13,984 nucleotides of DNA from CAZGYE01 sp964530165 (GTDB lineage Bacteria > Planctomycetota > Planctomycetia > Planctomycetales > Planctomycetaceae). Positions 5,659 through 13,772 of the stretch are shown piece after piece (position 1 is the stretch's first letter; every line of letters starts with the position of its first letter). The notes beneath the pieces are model-generated. The model was not told the origin of the DNA. It worked only from the letters and a program-made list of their open reading frames with translations, and searched no databases. The stretch covers positions 1 to 13,984 of the forward strand of contig CAZGYE010000137.1 of the NCBI GenBank assembly GCA_964530165.1, in the 5' to 3' direction. The position numbers and the translations under genes are program-made.

Positions 5659-8600
5659 TTACCGCTTCGGCGGATTCACCTCCTGGACGACGGCTCCGTG
5701 TTCCTCGCTGAGTACCAACAGCGAGAACTTGCGAACGAAGTCCAGTTCGTTGGTGTTGAGCGACGTGTAGTCGAACCGTCCGCGGAGGTCCGTGTAGCCG
5801 TCTTTGTAGAACTGTACGCGGCCGTCCTGCATCTGGGCGTAGACTTTCACATAGACCTTGGCGGCCGGTTTCCCGTTCTTGCCGAGGGTCACTCGGATTT
5901 GGCCGTAGTTCTCGATCACCTGCAACGCCAGTGCATGCGAGTAATACGCTTGCGATTTCTTCCGGCCGCCGCCGATGATCTCGACCAGCACGTTGCTGGT
6001 GTGGAACTCATCGGGCAACGGGAACGTGTGGGTCGTCTGCTTTTGGGGGAGCTTGATCGTCTCGGTGGCGTTCGGGCGAATGTGCGAGAACTGACCCGAA
6101 GACTGCTCGACGAACGGGTTCCGGCTGAAAAGCAGCTCGACGTCCATCAGGTAGTAGTTCACGCGAACTTCGTCGAGGTTCTGGTAGTTGAGATGGACCT
6201 TCTTCGCCTCGACCTGGAACTCGAAGTTGGGCTCGGTCGCGGCCAGTTGCGTCTGCGTTTTGGTGCGCTCGTCGGGATCGACCGGTTCGATCTGTTTGCC
6301 CTCGATTTCGTCGAGACAGCGCACCACCTCCGCAAACGCATTCCGCCAGCGATCCACCGGATACTCGCTCCGCCGCTCGTCGACGTCTCCGGCTGCAACG
6401 AAGAACAGTTGCTGCTTGTCCGGACGGTTCAACGTCACGAGCCATTTCTCGGCGATCGTTCGCGCCACCTTGTGCTCCTCGGTGAAGAGGTCGAGGTAGG
6501 CCGCGAAGTAGTCGTACTGTAGGCGGGTTTGAAGGTTCTGCGCGTTCACCCGGCCGAAGAACGCCAACGCTTCGTCGATGCGATCCTGAAGCAGCATGTA
6601 ATAGGTCAAGGCCATCAGGTCGTCGTCGGTCAGTTCGCGGCGGTAGCTGAGGACCTTCAGCAGTCGGTGATACTGGGCAAAGAAGCGATTGTTGAGGATC
6701 TGCCGCCGCTTGCCGAGCTGGTGGGCGCGGGCGTTGACCAGCGGGCTGTAGTCCATGTGCTGATACGTCTTGCGGACGACCGGGTCGATCGTCAACAGCG
6801 GGCTGTCGACGGCACTGCCGCACGCGGCGACGAACGAGTCGGCATGTTGCAGGTACTCGCGAACGGCCGGCACCCAGTTGTGCTTGATCCCGTACGACCA
6901 CAGCGTCTGGTTGTAGACGTGCCGTTGGGCCAACAACTCGACGACCGTCCGAAAGAACTTCTGGTCCGCCATGCGGAAGGCGATCCGGTCGAGGTTGACG
7001 CGGCCCAGGTTCTCCTTGTTCAGAAACGCCAGCACGTCGTCGTTCGAGCCCTGTTGCGAGACGAAATCCCACGATTCCCGGTCAATGCGGCTCGGCTCGT
7101 TGACGACGTTCAGCGTGAACGGCTCCGCGTTGGCGATCAGCGCACCGTTCTTCGCCACGTGCACCGGGTAATGCCGGTACTTGCCCGCGGCCGGGAAGTA
7201 GAAGTAATACTCGATCGTCTGCGTGTGATAGGGCTGCAGGTCGATGTGGACGCTGCGTGTGTACTGCCCGTTGAGGACGGGTATCGCCCCGACCGGCACC
7301 TGCAGCAGCACGTCGAGCTTTTGCCGCGACGACGTGGGGTTGGTCACCACCACTTGGCAGCCGTAAACGGTGTGAACCAGGAACTCGTCGGTCACGTATT
7401 TGTCGAGCTTCTCGTTGTTCACTTGCCGGTAGCGGTCGTCTTGCCGGAAGAAGTTCTGGCTGACCAGGATCGGCGTTTTGTCGGCGGCCGCCTTTGCCGG
7501 TTTGATCTCTCTGTGGAAGACGATCATGGGGCTGGCAGCGGTGAGCGTCATCTTCGTCTTGGCGAATTCGGTGTCGTGTTTTTCGGCCTCGAAGGGAATG
7601 TCCAGCACGGCAAGCGCGAACATCATCTCTGGAAAGTTCCGCGACGCTTCGGCCAGATTCACCGAGTAGAACGGCTCGGCCGGGTCGTGGCCGGCGTAAT
7701 CCCGCCAAAACGAATTGACCGGTATCAGCTCGCCGTTCTGCTGCTCGATCGCCAGGTGGTAGTAATTGTTCTCGACCCATTCCTGCGTCTTGTCGAGTTT
7801 GCGGTACAGTTGGCGAACGCTTTTACGCTTCTCGGCGAGGCGCTTGAAGTAGTCTTTGGCGGCATCCCGAGACCGCTCTAAGGATCGCTTCTTTTCGTCG
7901 GCTACTTCGAGTTCCTTCGCTTCGGCACGTGTTCTGTCAAGCTGTTTTTCAAGCTCTACTTTCGCCAGCTCTTCATCGTGACTCGGCGAGTTTGACGCTG
8001 CATCGGGGCCCGGCGTCCCCACCGGTGGGGCCAGGGTTTTTGCCGACCCGGCGCCAGCGTTTCGGCGCAAGTCGACGCTTGCCCATTTCTTTCGACCTCC
8101 AGCCAAGCCACGCGCCGCCTTCTCCGCCGCCTTCTCGAGACCGAACGCGTCGTCGGTGTCGAGCGCGCTGCCTTTCAGTGCCGTCAGGAACAGGTGGTTG
8201 AACCGATCGATGTCAGGTGGGATCAAGTTGAACAGGTCCCTCACGTGCCGCGACGTGTGGACTGGTTCGCCGTCGATCCGCTGCGACAGGAGAATCCGTT
8301 CGACAATGTTGAGCTGCGAATACGCCCACGGATAGAGGTAATCCGTGAGATCGTCTTCGATCAGCCAATGATCCAGAAACGTCTTGTCCCGTTTGTTCTT
8401 CAAGTACGGCTGCACGACTCGCTGGAAGAACTCGTGGTCTTTCTTGTAGAGGAAGAAGCTCAGCTCGTGGCAGGCGTACTTGGAGTATTTGGCCTGTTTT
8501 TCCTTCGGCTTCATCTTGTGCCAGTTCAGAATAAAGCCGAATTCATTCAGCTTGGCGTCGCCCGATAAAGTGGCGAACAGTCCGTACACGCGGGCCAGGT

Positions 8601-11600
8601 TGTCGTATGCCTCGAACTTCGAGGTGGTGATGTCCGAGAGCACGAACTTGCCTTTGGCCGGCACGACGCTGATTTGCTTCTGCTCGCTGTAATGGACTTT
8701 GGGGTCCAGGCCGTGCGCCAGGCGCAGGTCGAGAAAATCGCTTTCCGTCTCCGCCAGCGACACCGAACGGTAGACGGTGTTCTGCGGGTCGACGGCCACG
8801 ACGTGGATGTACTGGTGCTGCAAGAGCGCATCGCGTTTGATGGTGACGACGCCTTTGTCGTCGGCCCTGAGGTTGGGCAGCACAGCCGAGGCGTACGGCA
8901 GAAAATCAAGATTGGCGAAATCGCCGCGTACTTTGGGGGGCGGCTGTTTTGCCTCAGGGCGGCCGCTCTTGCCGGTCGTTGACTCACGGCCGCGCCGGTC
9001 GAAATCGTCGCCCGCCTGCGCGTGTTGCTGACTCGTTTCGGTCTTGCGGATCGGCCACGGGTTCAGCAGCAGGCTCGGACGCTTCAGCATGTTCGACGGA
9101 AACTTCTTCGCGTACTTGCGGTCGATGATATAACGGTATTCGTCGCCGATGTTCCGTCCCGCGACGTAGACGGTCTCGGCCTTCGGCACCGTGATCAGAT
9201 ACGGTTCCGGATCGCGAACACGGCTCAAGCTTCCGTAGGCTGAATACGCCGGCAGGTAGCGCGTGGCGAATACGTGTACGCGCGCGAATTCCGACGCGTT
9301 CTGCAGATGGACCGTCACCACGTCTTTGCCGACGTCGATGCGTTCGATCTGCAGTGGTTTCCGGCCGCGCTCTTCGAGCTGGCGGTTTTCGCCGAGCACA
9401 TATCCCTCGCGCCGCTCGCCTTCGGTCAGACGCAGCTTGATGCGCCTACCGGTTTGCTTGAGCAGCAGGTCGTATTCGCCGCGCGGCAGGTCGCCAATGC
9501 GAAGGAACCCGTTCTTGATCGCGATCGCGTCGAACCGGTCGGCGACAAATGTATTGCCTCGCAGCTCCAGCAGCGACAACTCGCTGCGCAGCGGCTCGGC
9601 GGCGGCGCCCATGTAGGGCAGCTCGATCGGCTCGCCGGCTTTCCCATGCACGACAGTGTGATACGTGTGCTCGTCGCGCGGCGGCGTCCACGTGTGTGCG
9701 GCGCCCTGGGGACCGGTCGCACGCACCCATACAACGTCCTGCAACCGGCCCAGCACGATGCGACCTTGCTGGTTCGTTTGCAGCGTCACGTGAACGGGAT
9801 CGCGAAAGTCACGGTGCTTGATCACGAACGCGACGGGCCGGCCGGCTTTGGGCTCACCCGTCTTGCCCAGCACTTCAACGATGTACGTCCCCTCGGCACA
9901 GAGGAAATGCAGGTCTTCGATTTTTTCGGTGCGGTCGATCTCGTTCAGCGAGAACGTCTGCCCGGCGGCCAGGTCGATCTTTTTGTTCTGGCTCAGGTTT
10001 TGCACCTTGGCCTTCAAAGTGAAGTTGATTTTCCAAAGCCGGGCCGGGACCTGGAATTCGTAGACCGACTCCCGATTCTCGAACAGTTTGAAGTCGTTGA
10101 CCTCTTTTGTGGTCGTCACGCCGTCGTGGTCGGTCGACGTCAGCACCAATTTCACGTCTTCCAGCACCGAGAGCGTTACGGGAGTGCCGTTCAAGTACAA
10201 TCCGGGACGGACAACGACTTGCGCCTTCTTCCGCTTGAGCAGCGCTTCGCGGTCGACGTGGATGCCTGCCGACAGCGAATAGTTCTCGGCGTCGTGCTGA
10301 AAGTGATCGAGCCGGTGGAAGTCGCCGTGAGACAGAATGATCGGCTGCCGGCCGGGACGATTGCTGAACGGCGTGGTGATGGTGCCGTCCTTGTCGGGCG
10401 TGTATTCGTGACCGGCGAGCCAGATGGTCGCGTCGGTCAGCTTGCGGTTGTTTTCGTCGAGCACGGTGAACTCGTGACCGGCCGCCGTCGAGCGCACCAG
10501 GTGGCGCAGCGTCCCCTTGCGGACCAGCACCCGGCTGCTTTTGCCGTTGCCGATGAAGTCGACCACGTATGTGCCCGGCTTCTTCAGCGACGGAAACTCG
10601 AAGTGCCGGCGGACCCGACGTAGCGGCTCTTCCTGATAGGTCTCGGTCGTCTCTTCGTTCGCGACCAGACCGTCCAGGTTGATGGCGGTGTCCACCTCGC
10701 GCAGGTTCTCGCGGTAGAAGTTCTGCGTGTTGATCTCGTACACCTTGACGATCAGCGTCTTGACGTTCTTCACGTACAGATCGAGGCCCACCGGCTCGTC
10801 GGCGGCGAAGAGCGTCTTGTTCGTGTGGGCGAAATCGAGGTCGATCCGCTGCTGCAACTGCTTGTACATCGCCGGTGGCAACATCGAATACCACTGCTCG
10901 CGGTCGCCCAGCCCGCCCGTGATCTTCGTCTCGGCAAAGTTGTGCTTCAGGTACAGATCGTTGATGTAAGGCTCGTACGGCTTGTACGTGGTCTCCTTGA
11001 CGAAGAAGTGGTGCAGATAGCTGCGCACCAGCGGCTCGTCGTTGCCGATTGTCGGCAGCAGCGTCTGAGCCTGATAATTGGCCCCGAGGTCGGCCCGGTA
11101 CTTGCGGTTCTCTTGAAGCTCCAGGTATTTCGGATTGATGTAACTGACGTTTCGCGGCAGCTTGATGTAGGTCATAAACCGCTCTTTGTCGTAGACGCCC
11201 CGCGAGCGGTCGAAGGCCAGCCGGCGATACAGCACATGCGCCTTGAGCGAATTGTGCACCGGATCGAGCCGGCTGACGAAACCCCACAACCGCTGCAAAT
11301 ACGCTTCGTGCTCGGCCGGGTCGTGACGCCAGTCGACGTCGGCGTTGGGATGCAGCTTGCTGAGATATGTGTGGACGAAGTGCGTCTGATTCAGCAGGTC
11401 GGGCTTCAGTTTGAGGCATTCCTCGAGCTGTGTCCGCAACAGTTGCCGATGAATCCCGAACACACCGAAGCCCTTGCTGTACTTGTAGTTCAGGTCGTCC
11501 ACCACGAGTTTCGGCAGGTTCGGATAGTCGGGACGCCCGAGCCGTTCGAGCAAATGGCGCCGCCGATCGGCGTTCAGGTCGGTTGCCACCAACCAATCGA

Positions 11601-12081
11601 GGGCCGCGTCCTCGAACCCTTGCAGATTCTTGTGGCGGAAGAGCGCGTTTTTTGTGAGGGTCTCGCGGCTGATGCGGTTTGGGTCGAGCTGGGTCGGCAG
11701 TTTGAGCTTCTTGTTGAGCGTCTCGCGTTGATGGTCGAAACGCAGGCCCAACCGCTCCCGAAGGAACGCCAGCGACTTCTGCGGGTCCTGTTGGTAGGTC
11801 AGCAACGCCTGACGATTCTGGATCTCGCGGACACGATCCGTATATTTGTACCGCTTGATCCAGGCGTTCAGAATTTCCTCGACCTTGTCGAACTGTTCGG
11901 TGTTCTGGTAGTGCAGAGCGTGGTAGTAGTAGTAGTCTTCGGTGCCGGGAATGAGCTGCTTCAACGGCACCGTCCGGTCCTTCGCCAGAGCGAAGTCCTC
12001 GATGTACCCGATTTCGTCTGCCGAGCTCGTCGTGGCGGCGGCTAGCGTCAGCCACGCGACAAAGATTCCAACGCGGTTCAT
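5659..12081 (-). CDS. Giant secreted protein with alpha-2-macroglobulin-like middle region
   Basis: The product has 2140 residues when started at ATG 12081, chosen because an AAGGA site lies eight bases upstream and a clean signal peptide follows (MNRVGIFVAWLTLAAATTSSA, cut near ADE). The open frame extends 22 codons further upstream but runs through the REP-like hairpin. Order of parts: helical, TPR-like N-terminal region (about 30-400); a beta-rich stretch starting FAADEPVGLDLYVKNV (about 420) that resembles the MG2-type domains of alpha-2-macroglobulins, with several similar beta regions to about 1000; a polar linker (about 1020-1060); a low-complexity linker and coiled coil (about 1345-1430); further beta-rich and helical regions; and a C-terminal domain (about 2055-2110) with KVYVKVYAQMQDG and YKDGYTDLRGRFDY. 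No CGEQ-type thioester motif occurs, so covalent protease trapping is not expected. It probably acts outside the cytoplasmic membrane. Substrate and partners unknown. Domain naming is inference. Confidence 0.85.
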   Translation of the reverse strand: MNRVGIFVAWLTLAAATTSSADEIGYIEDFALAKDRTVPLKQLIPGTEDYYYYHALHYQNTEQFDKVEEILNAWIKRYKYTDRVREIQNRQALLTYQQDPQKSLAFLRERLGLRFDHQRETLNKKLKLPTQLDPNRISRETLTKNALFRHKNLQGFEDAALDWLVATDLNADRRRHLLERLGRPDYPNLPKLVVDDLNYKYSKGFGVFGIHRQLLRTQLEECLKLKPDLLNQTHFVHTYLSKLHPNADVDWRHDPAEHEAYLQRLWGFVSRLDPVHNSLKAHVLYRRLAFDRSRGVYDKERFMTYIKLPRNVSYINPKYLELQENRKYRADLGANYQAQTLLPTIGNDEPLVRSYLHHFFVKETTYKPYEPYINDLYLKHNFAETKITGGLGDREQWYSMLPPAMYKQLQQRIDLDFAHTNKTLFAADEPVGLDLYVKNVKTLIVKVYEINTQNFYRENLREVDTAINLDGLVANEETTETYQEEPLRRVRRHFEFPSLKKPGTYVVDFIGNGKSSRVLVRKGTLRHLVRSTAAGHEFTVLDENNRKLTDATIWLAGHEYTPDKDGTITTPFSNRPGRQPIILSHGDFHRLDHFQHDAENYSLSAGIHVDREALLKRKKAQVVVRPGLYLNGTPVTLSVLEDVKLVLTSTDHDGVTTTKEVNDFKLFENRESVYEFQVPARLWKINFTLKAKVQNLSQNKKIDLAAGQTFSLNEIDRTEKIEDLHFLCAEGTYIVEVLGKTGEPKAGRPVAFVIKHRDFRDPVHVTLQTNQQGRIVLGRLQDVVWVRATGPQGAAHTWTPPRDEHTYHTVVHGKAGEPIELPYMGAAAEPLRSELSLLELRGNTFVADRFDAIAIKNGFLRIGDLPRGEYDLLLKQTGRRIKLRLTEGERREGYVLGENRQLEERGRKPLQIERIDVGKDVVTVHLQNASEFARVHVFATRYLPAYSAYGSLSRVRDPEPYLITVPKAETVYVAGRNIGDEYRYIIDRKYAKKFPSNMLKRPSLLLNPWPIRKTETSQQHAQAGDDFDRRGRESTTGKSGRPEAKQPPPKVRGDFANLDFLPYASAVLPNLRADDKGVVTIKRDALLQHQYIHVVAVDPQNTVYRSVSLAETESDFLDLRLAHGLDPKVHYSEQKQISVVPAKGKFVLSDITTSKFEAYDNLARVYGLFATLSGDAKLNEFGFILNWHKMKPKEKQAKYSKYACHELSFFLYKKDHEFFQRVVQPYLKNKRDKTFLDHWLIEDDLTDYLYPWAYSQLNIVERILLSQRIDGEPVHTSRHVRDLFNLIPPDIDRFNHLFLTALKGSALDTDDAFGLEKAAEKAARGLAGGRKKWASVDLRRNAGAGSAKTLAPPVGTPGPDAASNSPSHDEELAKVELEKQLDRTRAEAKELEVADEKKRSLERSRDAAKDYFKRLAEKRKSVRQLYRKLDKTQEWVENNYYHLAIEQQNGELIPVNSFWRDYAGHDPAEPFYSVNLAEASRNFPEMMFALAVLDIPFEAEKHDTEFAKTKMTLTAASPMIVFHREIKPAKAAADKTPILVSQNFFRQDDRYRQVNNEKLDKYVTDEFLVHTVYGCQVVVTNPTSSRQKLDVLLQVPVGAIPVLNGQYTRSVHIDLQPYHTQTIEYYFYFPAAGKYRHYPVHVAKNGALIANAEPFTLNVVNEPSRIDRESWDFVSQQGSNDDVLAFLNKENLGRVNLDRIAFRMADQKFFRTVVELLAQRHVYNQTLWSYGIKHNWVPAVREYLQHADSFVAACGSAVDSPLLTIDPVVRKTYQHMDYSPLVNARAHQLGKRRQILNNRFFAQYHRLLKVLSYRRELTDDDLMALTYYMLLQDRIDEALAFFGRVNAQNLQTRLQYDYFAAYLDLFTEEHKVARTIAEKWLVTLNRPDKQQLFFVAAGDVDERRSEYPVDRWRNAFAEVVRCLDEIEGKQIEPVDPDERTKTQTQLAATEPNFEFQVEAKKVHLNYQNLDEVRVNYYLMDVELLFSRNPFVEQSSGQFSHIRPNATETIKLPQKQTTHTFPLPDEFHTSNVLVEIIGGGRKKSQAYYSHALALQVIENYGQIRVTLGKNGKPAAKVYVKVYAQMQDGRVQFYKDGYTDLRGRFDYTSLNTNELDFVRKFSLLVLSEEHGAVVQEVNPPKR

Positions 12082-12089
12082 GTGAGGAT

Positions 12090-12094
12090 TCCTT
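12090..12094 (-). promoter_or_regulatory. Ribosome binding site of the giant secreted protein gene
   Basis: On the minus strand AAGGA, inside an A-rich AAAAAAGGAA, lies eight bases before ATG 12081. This decides the start in favour of 12081 over the more upstream in-frame ATG at 12147. Confidence 0.75.
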
Positions 12095-12118
12095 TTTTGG
12101 GCTTGTGGGGCGCCAATC

Positions 12119-12142
12119 GGCAGGCTGGAAAGCCTGCCCCAC
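12119..12142 (-). repeat. REP-like GTGG-headed hairpin
   Basis: Read on the minus strand, GTGG (12142-12139) is followed by the perfect 8-bp stem GGCAGGCT/AGCCTGCC around a TTCC loop. This matches the GTRG-plus-palindrome signature of REP elements. An outer pairing GTGGGGC (12105-12111) with GCCCCAC (12136-12142) also exists. I recall GGCAGGCTTTCCAGCCTGCC-type repeats as frequent in planctomycete intergenic DNA. It lies 37 bases before the start of the giant gene, in its likely leader or promoter region. It differs in stem sequence from the pair at 4840-4902, so it may belong to a second REP family. Confidence 0.65.
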
Positions 12143-12147
12143 GACAC

Positions 12148-12168
12148 CTGTCAAATCAGCTTTGACAG
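12148..12168. promoter_or_regulatory. Perfect inverted repeat, candidate operator between divergent genes
   Basis: CTGTCAAA (12148-12155) and TTTGACAG (12161-12168) form a perfect 8-bp inverted repeat with a 5-base centre (TCAGC). Each arm contains TTGACA, the -35 consensus, one on each strand, pointing toward the two divergent genes. No good -10 box sits 16-18 bases downstream on either strand, so a true pair of promoters is not shown. A dimeric repressor site is equally possible. Only the sequence symmetry supports the call. Confidence 0.35.
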
Positions 12169-12269
12169 ACTACTGGAAGATTAGACGTTTGAACCGAGCA
12201 ATTCGTTCCGTGAGCGATCGGATTTCTCCAACCCCGCGGAGCCAGCGACGGGCGGATCACGTTGGATGG

Positions 12270-12298
12270 TTTCAACAAGCTGCGTTCACGAGTATAAC
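12270..12298 (+). promoter_or_regulatory. Weak sigma-70-type promoter candidate for the oxidoreductase gene
   Basis: TATAAC (12293-12298) matches five of six -10 positions. Seventeen bases upstream lies TTTCAA (12270-12275), which matches only three of six -35 positions. It would place the transcript start about 50 bases before the oxidoreductase start codon. The spacing is good but the -35 is weak. Confidence 0.3.
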
Positions 12299-12343
12299 GT
12301 AGAGTAAGGCCCTCACACCGGCCCAGTCCTTCACCCCGTTTTG

Positions 12344-12351
12344 AAGAGGAG
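12344..12351 (+). promoter_or_regulatory. Ribosome binding site of the Gfo/Idh/MocA gene
   Basis: AAGAGGAG ends six bases before ATG 12358, a strong match to the Shine-Dalgarno consensus at normal distance. It supports the chosen start. Confidence 0.8.
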
Positions 12352-12357
12352 CACGCC

Positions 12358-13731
12358 ATGCAAGCCGATCACCCGCAACGCGACGTTCGGAGCCGGGCCC
12401 TGACCCGGCGAAAATTTCTGAAAACGGCCGCCGTCGCCGGCTGTGCAGTGACTTGTGGATCTCCCGCCGTTGTGCGCGGGCGGAACTTGAACGAGAAACT
12501 CAACATTGCCGTGATCGCCTGCGGGGGCCGCGGCGGCTCAAACCTGCGCTCGGTGGCGAGTGAAAACATCGTCGCCTTGTGTGACGTCAACGAGGCAAAC
12601 CTGAATCGGGCCGCCGGGCAGCTCCCGAAGGCCCGCAAGTTCGTCGACTTCCGCAAGCTGTACGATCACGCCAATGAGTTTGAAGCCGTCGTCGTGAGCA
12701 CCTGCGAGCACACGCACGCGTTCGCCACGCTGCCGGCGCTGCAGCTCGGCAAACACGTTTACTGCGAGAAACCGCTGACGTACAACGTTTGGGAAGCACG
12801 GGTCATTCGGAAAGCGGCCGCCAAGGTCAAGGTCGCCACACAAATGGGCACGCAAATTCATGCCGGCAACAACTACCGCCGAGTCGTCGAGCTGATTCAG
12901 TCGGGTGCAATCGGGCCGGTGCGAGAAACGCATGTCTGGGTTTCACGGGCCTGGGGATGGCACGCCAGCCGAGAGGAAGCCAAGCAGGCGCACGACATCG
13001 TGTTTGTGCAGGATCGGCCGAAGGAGTCTCAGCCGGTTCCGGCCGGACTGAACTGGGACCTGTGGCTGGGACCCGCTCCGAAGCGGCCCTTCCACAGCGT
13101 CTACTTCCCAGGGCCGAAGTGGTACCGCTGGTGGGACTTTGGCAACGGGACTATGTCGGACCTCGGCAGTCATTGGATCGACCTGCCCTTCTGGGCGCTG
13201 AAGCTCGATCATCCCTTGACGATCCAAGCCCAAGGGCCGCCGCCGCATCCCGAGATTGCCCCGGCGTCGATGCAAGTCACCTACGAGTACGGTTCGCGTG
13301 GGAAGCTGCCGCCCGTAGAGCTCACGTGGTACCAAGGCACGAACAAACCGGCGATCTGGAAGGAGGACCGCATTCCCAAGTGGTCGAACGGCGTGCTGTT
13401 TATCGGCGACAAAGGAATGGTGCTGGCCGACTACGGCAAGCACGTGTTGCTCCCGGAGAAGGAGTTTGCCGACTTTCAGCGTCCCAAGCCGTTCATTCCC
13501 AAATCTCTCGGGCACCACGCCGAGTGGATACATGCCTGCAAGACCGGTGCGCCGACGACGTGCAATTTCGATTACGCGGGATGGCTCACCGAAGCGAACC
13601 ACCTGGGCAACGTCGCCTTCCGCACCGGCAAGAAGCTCGTGTGGGACCCACAGAACCTGTGTGTCACGAACGCCCCAGAGGCCGAGCCGTTCATTCGTCG
13701 CGAGTACCGAAAGGGTTGGAAGCTGGCCTGA
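12358..13731 (+). CDS. Tat-exported Gfo/Idh/MocA-family oxidoreductase
   Basis: The product has 457 residues. The N-terminus carries a twin-arginine signal, LTRRKFLKTAAVAG (R17, R18), so the folded enzyme with its cofactor is probably exported by Tat. The Rossmann fold starts with NIAVIACGGRGGSN (49-62), a glycine-rich NAD(P)-binding motif. VYCEKPLT holds the family EKP motif (E127-K128-P129), with the catalytic Lys128. The C-terminal half carries GTMSDLGSHWIDLPFWAL, fitting the substrate-binding alpha/beta domain. Such enzymes oxidise or reduce sugars, inositols and related polyols with NAD(P). The exact substrate cannot be read here. Planctomycetes have many Tat-exported members, thought to act in glycan breakdown. 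The start at 12358 is supported by a strong ribosome binding site. The next gene starts 41 bases after the stop on the same strand, so they may be cotranscribed. Confidence 0.92.
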   Translation: MQADHPQRDVRSRALTRRKFLKTAAVAGCAVTCGSPAVVRGRNLNEKLNIAVIACGGRGGSNLRSVASENIVALCDVNEANLNRAAGQLPKARKFVDFRKLYDHANEFEAVVVSTCEHTHAFATLPALQLGKHVYCEKPLTYNVWEARVIRKAAAKVKVATQMGTQIHAGNNYRRVVELIQSGAIGPVRETHVWVSRAWGWHASREEAKQAHDIVFVQDRPKESQPVPAGLNWDLWLGPAPKRPFHSVYFPGPKWYRWWDFGNGTMSDLGSHWIDLPFWALKLDHPLTIQAQGPPPHPEIAPASMQVTYEYGSRGKLPPVELTWYQGTNKPAIWKEDRIPKWSNGVLFIGDKGMVLADYGKHVLLPEKEFADFQRPKPFIPKSLGHHAEWIHACKTGAPTTCNFDYAGWLTEANHLGNVAFRTGKKLVWDPQNLCVTNAPEAEPFIRREYRKGWKLA

Positions 13732-13772
13732 CGAGACAAGTATCCGTCAATGAGAAAGGAACAGGTGGACCG

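Noticed and set aside
6529..7881. Long plus-strand open frame (450 codons) opposite the giant gene
   Set aside because: It is antisense to a continuous coding frame, has no recognisable domain and an unlikely Val/Arg/Leu-rich composition typical of GC-rich shadow frames. The same applies to those at 5635-6522, 9274-10623 and 10825-12045.
12082..12147. Upstream 22-codon extension of the giant secreted protein
   Set aside because: It would translate through the REP-like hairpin and bury the signal peptide; the start at 12081 has a proper ribosome binding site.
9875..12154. Minus-strand 759-codon frame overlapping the giant gene in another register
   Set aside because: Same strand but shifted frame; composition is rich in Arg, Ala and Pro with no motif, while the other frame has a signal peptide and a ribosome binding site.
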